A stretch of 64,000 nt of DNA, from contig JAQFVV010012416.1 of the NCBI GenBank assembly GCA_028023455.1, positions 6,679,594 through 6,743,593 of the forward strand. The letters run 5' to 3'. Under the pieces are notes generated by a model. The model made no database searches. It saw nothing but the letters and a program-made list of their open reading frames with translations, and was not told the origin of the DNA. Position 1 is the first letter of the stretch; every line of letters starts with the position of its first letter. The position numbers and the translations under genes are program-made. The stretch comes from Epiperipatus broadwayi. Lineage: Eukaryota > Onychophora > Udeonychophora > Euonychophora > Peripatidae. Positions 12,230 through 23,339 of this stretch are shown here, piece by piece.

Positions 12230-13200
12230 GTAATATATAGAGGGGGTGAACTCAGACTTTGAAATGACCCTCACAACTATCCACACTATCTCATACTGCT
12301 GAGACACTTGATCACACAAATGTCGAAAAGATAAATAATCACCAATATTCATATTTCGTGCTAAACCAGCACTCATCAGTTGGTCCAGATTATCATCTCC
12401 AAATCAATGCTCATCTTATATTAAGATAGCCAATCTTTATACATTAATGGACAGGCTTCAATCCAATACACCCCACAACTCTTCAGCCATCCATTTCATT
12501 GAAAATCTGATGATGGAATGTTCAAAGCCCACCTTGGTGCCAACCTTCTCATCCTACCCATGTTGTACCATAAATCACTCTGACCCCTCATGTACAGGAC
12601 AATCCATTTACATATACAAGGGATAGGAAGATCTTACAGCACTATATTTTAATATATGATTTTTTTTCTACAGTACAGGCTTTTTCATACTTGCACTGCA
12701 ATATGTGATATATAGGGGTTTGAACTCAGACTGTCACACAGCCCTAAACTATCCACATTATCTCATACTGCTGACACACTTGATCATACACATGTCAAAA
12801 AGATAAATAATCACCAATATACATATTTCGGTGTACATGAGGGGTCAGAATGCCATTGTCAACATGGTTAAGATGAGAAGGTTGGTGCCAATGTGGGCTT
12901 TGAGCATTCCATCATCAGATTTTCAATGAAAATGGACGGCTGAAGAGTTGTGGAGTGGATTGAAGCCTGTCCATTAAAGTATGAAGATTAGCTAGCTTAG
13001 TATAAGCTGAGCATTGATTGTATATATATATGGAGATGATAATCTGGACTAACGGACGAATGCTGGTTTAGCACGAAATATGAGTATTGGCGATTATTTA
13101 TCTTTTCGACATGTGTGTGATCAAGTGTGTCAGCAGTGTGAGATAGCGTGGATAGTTGAGGGTCGTGTGAAAATCTGAGTTCAATCCCTCTATATATTCA
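12230..13200. repeat. hammerhead-bearing composite repeat A (minus unit, partial minus unit, plus unit)
   Basis: A minus-oriented unit (about 12230-12645) is followed by a second, truncated minus copy that repeats its left flank (12650-12830; the phrase 'tacagtacaggctttttc' occurs at both starts). A plus-oriented unit runs to 13200. The outer ends are inverted copies of 'gagttcaatccctctatat'. The unit also contains 'atgaggggtcaga', 'catcatcagattttcaat' and 'gcctgtccattaaagt'. The minus unit carries an intact hammerhead motif (12341-12384). The plus unit's core is mutated (CGGACGA, 13052-13058). There is no protein coding. Confidence 0.85.
12341..12384 (-). ncRNA. type I hammerhead ribozyme motif, intact core
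   Basis: On the minus strand the order is ACCAA (stem I 5'), CTGATGA (12373-12379), stem II GTGCT-loop-AGCAC with five perfect pairs, GAAA (12354-12357), a very short stem III, and ATA just before TTGGT (12341-12345), the stem I 3' strand. All invariant core bases of the hammerhead (CUGANGA, GAAA, UH before stem I) are present. Predicted cleavage is 3' of the A preceding TTGGT. Stem III is only about 2 bp, as in many mobile-element hammerheads. Confidence 0.85.
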
Positions 13201-13963
13201 ATATATATTACGAATTTTAGTTCCGTATGTAAATATTGCGTTTTGTTTATTTATTAATGTTTTGTTTATTATTCTGTAAACTTTTCAAAATGTATCTTGA
13301 AAGCTTTTTGATTTAAAATACTTTTTTTTTTTTCACTTCAAATAGTGTATGAAAAACTAAACTATTAAGATAAACAATGTGAAAGTTTGTAATTGATGTT
13401 CATATTTCTATTAAGGAAAATTTTAAAAAACATTTTTTTTTTTAATTGAATTTTGTCGTAAAAAAAGAGAGAAAAGATTCTTGTGTTTGTGTGGCTAGAT
13501 GTGTGCACATTCAATACAAAATGATTGATTTCCAAATACTTATATCATTTGTATTACTATCCAGAGATTTAATAAGCTGCTAATAGTTTATTTAAACGCT
13601 TTGATGATGCAATCCCTCGAAAATGGCTTTGATAACAGATCCATAGATAATAGCAATTGCTATATAATACATCATTATATTGTTATATATAGAGAAACAC
13701 GTTATCGTATAACCTTAAGATTAGTCAAAATAGTTATTAAAATATGTATAATAGTTATAAAATAGTAATGAGTGAGTATATACATTGACTTTTAAAAATA
13801 ATAGCTTTAGTTCATATATATAAAAAATGATAAACAATATCAAGTAGTTGACCTGATAATATGTCAGAAGGATCATTGCTTCGAGTAATCGGGTAAAGCA
13901 AATAGAATTAGTTTTTATCCTCTCTGCATAGACATTTCTTTAAAAAAGTATGATGTAAATAGC
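13201..13963. other. AT-rich spacer, no gene seen
   Basis: Only low-complexity AT-rich sequence with several poly(A)/poly(T) runs; no repeat end or coding signal recognised. Confidence 0.5.
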
Positions 13964-15056
13964 TTCTTTTTTTTTTTTTCTCAAAGTAACCTTTATTAAT
14001 AAAAGATTACAAAAATTTTGGGTACACTTACCCATTGAGGATTACGCAGTGATTCAATGTAACAAAGTAAAATGTACATATGTTCAAAAATAGTTACATC
14101 CATAAAAATTGCTGAAAAGTGATTAATGTGTATCTGTATGTGGATCCACATGGCCCGGCTCTTGAGAAGTTAACCATCACCCAATGGTCCCATCCCTGGG
14201 ACCCCGAAGCGAAGACTCAAATGCTTCAGCTGAATAGGTGAAGTCCAGCATTGTGTCAACCACCACAACGGGCAGCAAGGCCCAAGTTTACCAAGCAATA
14301 AACTCTCGAACCACAGCCAAGCCATGTCAAGATCATTCTGAATACCTCTGCCTCCCAATTAGCAGTCCAAATGAGCAGGGACCACAATCAGTCTACCATG
14401 TAGCCCCCCCGGCAGGTGTTCTGGGCAGTGGCAAAATTGTTAACAGCCCACACCATAAACCAGATACCTAATGTCTACAACCAGCCACCCCTTTAGAAAA
14501 GGGGAGGTGCAGACCCATGCCCACAAAACAACTCCATCAATGTTACAAAAAAAAATGGCGGTCGCTCAAAACAGACCAACCGCTTTACAAATGCACTAAA
14601 TTTAAAGCTAACAAATGAAATCTAATGATAGTGAGTGCAAATCAACACTGACCTGTCAAATAATCCATCAAGGGGTGCAGTAGCCCTTCATGGCGAAGTC
14701 CTTGTGAAGGTGGGGACTTTCACCCTCTCGGCAAGTATTCCCAGGCTAGACAATGATCGTCGACCATCCCCTCAAATGAACCAAGCCCCTTATGACCACT
14801 ATTACCACACTTGAGGAAAAGGAGTGCAAACTCACACCCACCAATACAGCATTTAATTCATGTAGTCTTGAAATCAAGCCGGATTTACTTGCACACCATG
14901 AGAATAAATCATTTGTCCATATCATCTTGCACAGTGAGGTCAATGGAGCTGAACATCTGCCCTTGATCATCAGACTCCTGTATCTGCAAATGTTCACAGC
15001 AGCTGCTAAACCCATAAGTCCTTCAGGGTTCACAGTGATTTTTATTTGTTGATATT
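13964..15056 (-). mobile_element. polyA-tailed, GC-richer retrotransposed sequence of unknown identity
   Basis: On the minus strand this 1.1-kb block ends with AATAAA (at about 13995-14000) followed after 14 bases by a poly(A) tail (the T run at 13967-13980). That is the signature of a reverse-transcribed polyadenylated RNA. Base composition is clearly richer in G and C than the surroundings, and the sequence is low in stop codons in places: two frames of 95 (14746-15033) and 62 codons on the minus strand. Neither peptide resembles a family I know. It may be the 3' end of a LINE, a processed pseudogene mainly of UTR, or a copy of a non-coding RNA. I did not find a target-site duplication, and the 5' limit near 15056 is set by the change in composition. 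Confidence 0.55.
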
Positions 15057-16773
15057 AGTTGGATCCTACTTCTTTTGATTGAATTTTAGGTCTTGATTCA
15101 AGTATAATCTGAAATTTGTTGTTAAACTTTGCAAAATTTCTCGATAATTATTGCTTAAAAAGTGATTAATTTGTAGCTTCAAAGTTACTGTTTAGGTCTA
15201 AAACATCATTTGTAATTTTTGTCTTTAGATCATTATTTTTTAGCTCAGGAATCACTTCATTGTAGTTCTGTGTTGATTTGAAAATTTTTTATTTGTTGAT
15301 TTTTTTTTTGGGGGGGGGGATCCACCGGAAAGGGGGTGATAACTTCTGTTCTGATCATCGGAGAAACCTGATTTTTGTGCAGGGCGATAGCTTAGGTTAT
15401 TTTCTATAATGTTCAATTCCAAAATTGAGATCGAATTAAAACTTGTTTAACACTGCTAAAATCTGATGCAAAGATAAAATTCCTAAAACCATCATTGCTA
15501 ACATTATATTCCATGTTTTCTATGAGATTTGATGTGCAAATGAATTTCCTGTTTATTCTATTAATAAAATTAGGATTTCTAGTGTCTATTCTGTTTAGAA
15601 ATATTTGGTTTCATTTAAAATTATTTTTAAAAGGTTTATAATATTTTAATGATTCCAAGAATTATTTAAACTAGCTTTTGTCTCTTTCTAATGGCATCCA
15701 TTTGCATAAAACGGAACGATAGATAATTTCAATTATCATTGAATGAAAACTGTTTCAAAATTTCTTCTAGAGATGAAAAAACAATAAAACAGATATTCAC
15801 TTACATTTTGGTAAACTTTTTTTTTATGAATCCAACAATGGACTATGATTTTGGTGAATAGAACAAGGAGCCTGAAACAGCGAAAACTGGAGTCCTAGGC
15901 TCCCTCTAGTGGACTCTAAATTATTAATTTTTTTTAAAGTGACTTATCAGCAAATGTAGCTTTTTCTAGTTTTGGTTCTTTCTGATTCTAAATTACACAA
16001 TCATCGTTTTCTCCCTATAAATGATATGATGTTATATGTTTTAGTACAATCTATGCTAATGTCTGTATAAGTCAGTTTTCTAATGTAGTATAAGATTGTT
16101 CATATCTTTATCTTAATACGTTTTGTGACAAATTTCTATGCATTTTCAGTTTTTACTAGCGAAGTACCATATATGAAACTTTGTAGTATCAGGATCGTAA
16201 GTGGTAGCTACACAAATTTGCTTTTCACAAAATCTTGAATGCATAATTTGATCTTATTGAGCAATTTGCTAATTTCATGGAACTTTTTGTCCAATAAAAT
16301 GAATTTACCTTTACATAAAGCACTTCGTCAACATCTGTAAAAGTTAGCAAAATTGCTATCATCATTGGCTTTGCACTTGAGTATATTTTAGATTAAATTT
16401 TAATTTTTAAAAATAGGCATATGAGTGTTCATGCTAAAATTGTGGAAATGTGACTGAATGTACAACACCAAGTGGGTAGCGCACCTCTTAGGGATCCCAT
16501 GACAAGAAAACCACCTAAATAAATATGTAAAAAAAATTTTCTTTTCCTTTTTGACTTTTATTAAAATAAAATAAAAAAACATGAATAAGATGAACTGGAT
16601 GTGGTAGCTACATTATAATCTATATATTTTATGAGGGTGCTGAAATATGGTGAATTTTTGTATAACATTTATTAACTCAAATTGTATTGAATGAACTTTT
16701 TCCAACAATCAATGTGAATTATTGTATTTTAATATTGAAGTACATATATCTTGTCTACCCTGAACTTAATATT
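15057..16773. other. AT-rich spacer with a poly-T/poly-G tract
   Basis: No gene is recognised. At 15301-15320 a T run is followed directly by ten G and then 'atccaccgg'. This is a strong local strand asymmetry but a single simple tract. Confidence 0.5.
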
Positions 16774-17550
16774 ATTAGAAGGGACTTTAACTCAGACTTT
16801 CAAACTCCCTACAGCTATCCATGCCATTGAGCACAACCAACACCCATGACTACATACATGTAAAAAAGATAAATGATCTTCAATATATATTTCGTGCTAA
16901 ACCAGCAGTGATCAGTTGGTCCTGATCACCATTTCCCACCCATATATACTATCAGTGTTCAGTTTATATTAAGTTAGCAAAATCTTCAAAATTTGTTGGA
17001 CAATTTTCATCATCCTCCAACTCTTCAGCCATCCATTTTATTGAAAATCTGATGATTGAATGTCCATGAAGTCACTGATTCCTCACATATAGGACATTAA
17101 TCTGTCCATTTAAATACACAAGAAGAATGGGTAGATTACAGGCTGAATATATAATATTGAAATACATGTATCTGGTCTATACTGAACTTAATATAATTAG
17201 AGGGTCATATATAAGGGGTCAGAATGATGAGGTCAAGATGGCTTTGACAATAGTATTGGCATCAGGCATTCCATAATCAGATTTTCAATGAAATGGATGG
17301 CTAAAGAGTTGGAGAGTAGTGAAAATTTGAAGCTTGTCCATTAAAGTTTGGATTTGCTATCTTAATATAAACTGAGCACTGATTGTATATATGTGTGGGA
17401 GATGGTAATCTGGACCAACTGATGAGTTTTGGTTCAGCACGAAATACCTATATTGGTTATCTTTTTCACTTTGTGGTCATGTGTATCGATTGTTTAAAAC
17501 AATGGATAGCTGTAGGGTGCTTGAAAGTCTGAGTTCAAGTCACTTCTAAT
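16774..17550. repeat. hammerhead-bearing composite repeat B (minus unit then plus unit)
   Basis: The outer ends are inverted copies ('attagaagggactttaac' at 16774, its complement ending at 17550). A minus unit (to about 17140) and a plus unit (from about 17205) share 'catcagattttcaatgaa', 'ttgtccattaaagt' and the hammerhead zone. Between them the left end of a minus unit recurs ('acatgtatctggtctata'), so the array once held a further unit. The plus unit has an intact hammerhead core (17414-17457). The minus copy's core has changed to CTGATCA (16880-16920), which loses an invariant G. Confidence 0.85.
17414..17457 (+). ncRNA. type I hammerhead ribozyme motif, intact core
   Basis: ACCAA (17414-17418), CTGATGA (17419-17425), stem II GTTTT-loop-AGCAC (weakened: four of five pairs, one of them a wobble), GAAA (17441-17444), stem III ATA/TAT closed by a two-base loop, cleavage-site A (17452) and TTGGT (17453-17457). 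Stem I pairs perfectly over five bases. The unpaired or internal-loop bases beyond it could supply the loop-loop contact used by natural hammerheads. Confidence 0.85.
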
Positions 17551-19153
17551 TGTATTTTCTTTACCGAAAGCTATATTTTTCATCCAAACATAATTACAGC
17601 TTTTTAATAAAATAATTATATTTAAAAAAGATTTCAATATGGTATGTTGAAAAACTGATTTTGATAGAATAACGAACTTCAGATAATTTGTATATCTAAT
17701 GCAAGTCATTAATTATAATGATTTGTTTATTATAATGTAAACTATTTTGAAATAATCAGTGCTAGCTATGTTTTACCTACCAACTAAAAAGTGCTAGATA
17801 CCCATTTACTGACCAATAGCTAGATCGTTCTGGATAAATTAGGTGCTGATTATTTAAAATAACAATTTTAAGCTTGTTAAGATTTGATAAAAATATCGAG
17901 GTTCACCAAGACTGAATTCCAATCTTGGATTGTGATTATAACATTATTCGTGTTTTATCATTACTTTACAAATAAGGAAAAAAATAAATATCTATTTATT
18001 CATAAACAAATAATGTGCATCTTTTTCATTCAAGATTTTATATTTGCTCTATACATGTATTATTTTTATTCATAGTTTCTGAGTTAAAAGTTAAAGTCAA
18101 TAGGTATCCTGGAAATAGTGTCTATTATTACTTACGTCAAAATTAGCCAACTAGTTGTTTAATATATAAATAATGTGATATTTTTTCTCTCTTTCAAGGG
18201 ATTTTACCTTTGTTGTTTTTTTGCAAAGTGTATAATTCTGTCTTAATATCAAGTTCCTTTTTGCTTCTAACTCAGCGCGCATATACCTGACTCATATGCA
18301 GAGGATCCTAGTTACCCCGGAGAGGGGATTGAATAGGATTTTGCCTAATAGTAGGTTCCGAGAATTTGACAGTTGTTTACTAAGAGATAAAAAGTTAGAC
18401 AGGAAGCTAATTACTGTGATCCTAAGCGGAAGTTAGCTACGGGAAAGGAAAAAACGTACTAAAGAGGATCGTGAAGATTTAAAAATACTATATTTGTTAT
18501 AATATAAAGCTTCGTTGAAAAAAAAAAATGTATTAAAAAGAAATTGCATATTTGTAAATATGGAGAAAAGAAGCAAGCCTGTGGTTGTTTTTAAAAAAAA
18601 GCCCCACCGTTTCTTTTTCCAATTTATAATTGATTTTTCTCTCCCACTCCAATATTTGTTTATTTATATTTTGATTATTTTTTTCTATGTACTTCCTTAT
18701 CTAAATTTTGAGATATTAATTATTCATCTCTCTCCCTTTGTAAAATGTCATATTTTAAAGCAGCGTTTGTTTTACTTTTTATAAATAGCTCTCACTTTTA
18801 TATGTACGTTGTATATATAAATTTCTTATTTTATATAAATAATTTATAATATAAATTACTTTAAATTATATATAATTCTTTCGATAAAATGTTTACAAAC
18901 GTATTATTAAATAGTTTATTTGTTTAATTATGAATATATCAATAAAACTGATGAATAATAGTTACAATTAAAAATATAGTAAAGCTAAATTTAAGCTTAA
19001 TTTAATTCGGAGATTTTTTATATTACTTAGATGAAATAATAGAAAAACATTCTCATTTTTTTAAAACGGATTTTAGTTTTCTTAACTTGTCGCAAATAAG
19101 GAAATAGAAAAGTGTAACAATATTTCTAAAATTACTTCTTTTCTATTAATTCT
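17551..19153. other. AT-rich spacer, no gene seen
   Basis: A patch at 18270-18470 is less AT-rich ('ggatcctagttaccccgg' and following) but has no recognisable motif. The open frame at 18515-18784 is low-complexity and hydrophobic by composition only. Confidence 0.5.
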
Positions 19154-19170
19154 AAAATGTATCAATTTTT

Positions 19171-19263
19171 TTTTTCACATGTCAGATGCGTTGATCGGGA
19201 AGCGAACCCGGGCCAGCTGCTGGGAAGACAGCTATGCTAACCACTAGGCCGCCAACGCTTGAC
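19171..19263 (-). mobile_element. short SINE derived from tRNA-Gly(UCC), with perfect 17-bp target-site duplication
   Basis: On the minus strand 71 bases (19258 back to 19188) fold as a tRNA: acceptor GCGTTGG/TCAACGC, anticodon stem GCTGT/GCAGC, loop CTTCCCA giving anticodon UCC, and T-arm CCGGGTTCGCTTCCCG. The Pol III A and B boxes are intact. It is followed by ATCTGACATGTG and a poly(A) run. The insert is flanked by AAAATGTATCAATTTTT at 19154-19170 and 19264-19280. The tail and target duplication show a retroposed SINE rather than a functional tRNA gene. There is one T-arm mismatch against a standard T stem. Confidence 0.9.
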
Positions 19264-19437
19264 AAAATGTATCAATTTTTAATCTAAAAAAGCTTAAAGA
19301 TGTTCATCAATCAATCTGGTTGAAAGTTGTTATTTTAAATATTTGTCTTTTAATATTCACTATATCTATTGTATATATATATGCACAGGAATGACTCGTT
19401 TGTATACTTATTACATCATATACAAATTATGAATTAA

Positions 19438-19702
19438 ACTAGGACTTTCAAGTTTCCTTCAGCCATCTATTCTATCTCATACAACCGATACACATGACTG
19501 TAAAAAGATAAATGATCTACAATTTACGTATTTATATATAGGATTATATATGTATGTATGGGAGATGATGATCTGGACCAACAGATGAGTGCTGGTTCAG
19601 AACGAAATATGTATATTGGAGATCATTTATCTTTTTCACGTGTGTGGTCATGTGTATCGATTTATGAAGATGCTGAAGAAAGTTTGTGTTAAATCCCCTA
19701 TA
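19438..19702. repeat. hammerhead repeat C, internally deleted
   Basis: The left minus tip ('ggactttcaagtttcc' and 'cagccatct.ttctatctc') is followed after a deletion by a plus unit from 'gagatgatgatctggacc' to 'tgtgttaaatccccta'. The plus hammerhead (19577-19620) retains ACCAA, stem II and GAAA, but the core reads CAGATGA, so cleavage activity is probably lost. The element abuts the 3' end of the RTE copy. Confidence 0.75.
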
Positions 19703-21830
19703 TTTCATCTAGACTCCAGGTAGGTAAAATATCATTATTATCAATCCACTGCAGGATGAAGGTCTCTCCAAGTTTAATCCATCTCCGATCTTTAGCTTCT
19801 CTTCTCCACATCCCCCCTACACATTTTCTTATTTCATCCATCCATCTTACATGTGGTCTCCTTCTGGGTCTTTTACAATCTCTTGGAATCCAGTTTAAAA
19901 TTTCAATTGTCCATCTATTATCATCTCTTCTAGCAATATGTCCAGCCCAACTCCACTTCAATCTTTTAATTTTTTCAATGAGGTCAGTAACACCTGTTTG
20001 TTCTCTTACCCATACATTGCGTTTTCGATCTCTTCTTGTTACTCCCAACATACATCTCTCCATACTTCTTTGAGTGGTCTGAAGTCTCTGTATTGATCTT
20101 CTATTAAGTGTCCAAGTCTCAGATCCATAAGTAAGAACTGGTAAAACACATTTGTTAAAAACCTTTCTTTTCAAACACATAGGCATATTTCCTTTTAATA
20201 TCAAGTTATTTCTACCAAAAGCACTCCAACCAAGTTTAATTCTATGATTAATTTCCTCTATGTTTCCATCTGTATTAATAATCTGACCAAGGTATTTGTA
20301 ACTCTTAACTTCTTCTAATTCATCATAATCAATCTTTATTTTCATATTTTGAGCAAATCGATTAAACATTACTTTAGTCTTTTTAACATTTATCTTTAGT
20401 CCTACTTTCATCTGATAACTCCTGCAACATTTCCTGCAGCTCGGAAGCATTATTTGCAAAAACAACTACATCATCTGCGAAATCTAAATGACTTAAATAA
20501 TCTCCATTTACTTTCACTCCTTTAGTTTCCCATTTTAATCCACAAAATACTTCTTGCAGCACTGCTGTAAAAAGTTTTGGAGATCTTACACCTTTCTCAA
20601 TGTTGACTTTCCCAGTATCATTATGTAATTTAATTGTTGCTGTTGCATTTTTATAAATATTCTTTAAAATATGATAATATCCTGGATCTATACCTTGATG
20701 ATCCAATGCTTTAATCACTGAAGAAATGTTTATAGAATCAAATGCCTTTTCATAATCTACAAATCCAAAACATAATGAAACTCATATTCATTTGTCCTTT
20801 CTATAACTTCTCTCAATACTTGAATATGATCTACTGTACTAAACCACTTTTAAATCCAGCTTGTTCTCTTGGTTGGTGAAAATCCAAGGTTCTCTGTAGA
20901 CGAGTTGTAATTATCTTGGTAAAAATTTTATATAAAACTGATAAAAGGCTGATAGGTCTGTAATTTCTAATATCTTCTTTATCACCTTTTTTAAATATTA
21001 ATATTATTACTGCATTCTTCCAATCATCTGGTACATCTTTATCATTTAGACATTTGGTATATAACTTTGCTAATATTTTTTCTGGTTCTTCACCTGCTTC
21101 TTTTAATATATCAATTATAATTCCATCATTACCTGGAGCCTTTCCTTTTTTCATACATTTAATTGCATTTCTCACATCTTCATTTAAAATTCTGGGCAAT
21201 TCGGAAGATGTAATAGATATAGGAGGTACTTGTTCTTTATTACTATATAATTCTTGATAAAAATCTTCTACCAATTTCATAATGTCATCCCTCTTTTTAG
21301 TAATAATTCCATCTTTTTTCCTTATTGCAGATATAAATTTCCTACCAATACCAAAATGTTGTTTTACATTCTTAAGACTTTTATTTTCTTCTACAGCTTT
21401 TCTTGCTAGTTCACAGTTATACTTTCTTATATCATTTTCAACTCTTTTCCGCACCATTTTACAAAATTCGAGATATTCAATTCTTTTTAATGCATCATTC
21501 TTGCATATCTTCATATTCCTTCTTTTCTTCATAAGTTCTCTAGTCTCAGTAGAAATTTTATTAGTCAATTGCTGCTTTTTTCTACCAGCTATCTTTGTTG
21601 CAGTTTTTAAAAGTGTATCAGTTATTTTCATATTAATTTCATTCAAATCTGAATCATGTTCAAAATCTACTAATACTTGAAACCGATTTGTAAGTTCTAA
21701 TTTAAATTCATTAGAATGTTTCTGAAGATTAGGAATATCAACTGTAAATATAGTTTTTCTTAATAATTTTTGTCTCTCTAGTTTTACATTAACATGTATC
21801 TTACCCCTTACTAATCGATGATCACTTCCT
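19698..21830 (-). pseudogene. RTE reverse transcriptase and C-terminal region, frameshifted
   Basis: The frames 21898-20831, 20718-20383 and 20465-19698 read on from each other with two interruptions, one near 20720-20830 and one near 20385-20465. Visible motifs: KGKAPGNDGI, NYRPISLLSV and QAGFKSG (RT fingers and palm), FADDVVVFANN (the FADD polymerase site, 20470-20481), then GLKINVKKTK, KYLGQIINTDG, GSETWTL and a basic tail with RWMDEIRKCVGG. These are the usual RTE landmarks. The breaks make this copy unable to produce the full protein. Confidence 0.88.
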
Positions 21831-22985
21831 GTGTTAAATTTATTAAGAACATTACAATCTTGAAATATGTATTTCCTGTTAGTCAAAATATAATCCAAAT
21901 CTGCTGTACCTTCATTTGGATGCTTCTATGTCCATTTCCTTCTAACATTTTTCTCAAAAAAAAGAATTCATAATATAAAGTTTTTCCTTCTCTGCAAACT
22001 CCACAAGTCTATGTCCTCTCTCATTTCTATTACCATAACCAAAATTACCTACAACACTTTCATCTTTCATTTGTTTACCAATTCTAGCATTAAAATCTCC
22101 CATAACAATTTTAAAATGTTGTTTACTTTGATCAAAAGCCTTTTGTACATCCATATAAAAATCTTCTACTACTTCATCACTGTGAGAACTTGTTGGGGCA
22201 TAAACCTGAATTATCTGCATTTGATATCTGCTATTAAGTTGTATAACTAATCTTGCCACTCTGTCTGATACACCATCAATCTCCACAATATTGTTCTTCC
22301 ACTTTTTATTTATAATGAATCCTACTCTACTTGTATTTCCAATATTTGTGCCTTTATAATAGAGCATATGTCCACTTTTTAAATCAATTGTCTCTTCACC
22401 TTTTCTTCTAACTTCACAAAGTCCAATAATATCCCATTTAATATAAGAGAGTTCTTCTTCTAATTCTTGCAATCTTCCTTCACTTGAAAGTGATCTGCAG
22501 TTGTAAGTACCTAAATAAAAAGTCGTCATCAAATGGCAGCCTGGGTCCGCCTCCAGGATATTCTTAGCACCCTCCGCCTTCGGCCACCAACCGCTGCCTT
22601 GGTTGGTGACTTTACAGCCTCCTGGGATTAAGGGCCATGCTTTATTTTTGTCTGTCATAATTGTATAATTGGGAAAAATCTTTATCATTTACACAAACAT
22701 TCATTCTGCCTTATCAGGCACTGAGAAGAACGACCATGGTGTTTCTTGATCTTAAACTCAGAGGTAAAAAGCCAATAAACTCACCACGCTGGCTAATGCG
22801 TGTTGGTGAGCAGCCCATCCATGTTCGTATACTATATGAATAAACATATAGTAATAACAGCTGCAACGATAAGAACGTATGGAGTGGACATTAGGAATTT
22901 GCCCTGCTCGGTTCCTTTAAGGCCTCCAAGAGGAATCAAAGGGTCTCCTTTCAGTTAATAGCAAACTCCTTTCTGCAGCCGGTAA
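19715..22985 (-). mobile_element. near full-length RTE-clade LINE retrotransposon
   Basis: The element lies on the minus strand. Its 5' region near 22985-22690 is followed by one open reading frame's worth of endonuclease and reverse transcriptase, broken by frameshifts, and a 3' end with a short GATAATAATGATA simple repeat near 19728-19741, as RTE elements have. The decayed copies at 3.3 and 45.2 kb show the family is multi-copy here. Translated pieces resemble the proteins often annotated as 'craniofacial development protein 2-like' in invertebrate genomes. Confidence 0.88.
21831..22688 (-). pseudogene. RTE apurinic-type endonuclease domain
   Basis: This part nicks target DNA to prime reverse transcription. 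In order on the minus strand: LGTYNCRSL (N of the active site), GLCEVRRKG (catalytic Glu), VYAPTSSHSDE, MGDFNARIGK (catalytic Asp), then, after a frame break near 21900-21955, TGSDHRLVRGK with the SDH motif. All catalytic signatures of the EEP-fold endonuclease are present. The frame is broken only once, so the copy is fairly young. The start at 22688 is the first Met in the frame, while family members may begin nearer the 'MTTFYLGTYN' Met (at about 22530). Confidence 0.88.
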
Positions 22986-23339
22986 AATATACTTGTATTT
23001 AAAGTATTACAAATTATGAATTTAAAAAAAAAAACTGTCAGTTTTCATGTAATTGACTTACATTTCTGTAGAAGATCACACACACGAAAATAACATTTTA
23101 CAATATGTGAGCGTTTTTAACTTTCATTTTCTATCCATAAGAAAATAAAAGACAAGCATTACATGTTTAAAATTTTATATACAAACTAGTATTTCAGTAC
23201 AAATACAATAAAATTTGCTGATATTTGACAGTATCTGTATAAAATTATTAAAGATCTTGAAGTTTTCCTATCTGTTGGATTTTATTATTGTTACTTTTAA
23301 TGAACATTTCAAATTTTAGATATATGCACGTGAATTAAT

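Noticed and set aside
14238-15052. 77- and 86-codon plus-strand frames in the GC-richer block
   Set aside because: The polyA tail shows the transcript is on the minus strand; these frames have no recognisable domain.
19188-19258. Functional tRNA-Gly(UCC) gene
   Set aside because: Cloverleaf is good, but the poly(A) tail, linker and 17-bp target duplication show a retroposed SINE.
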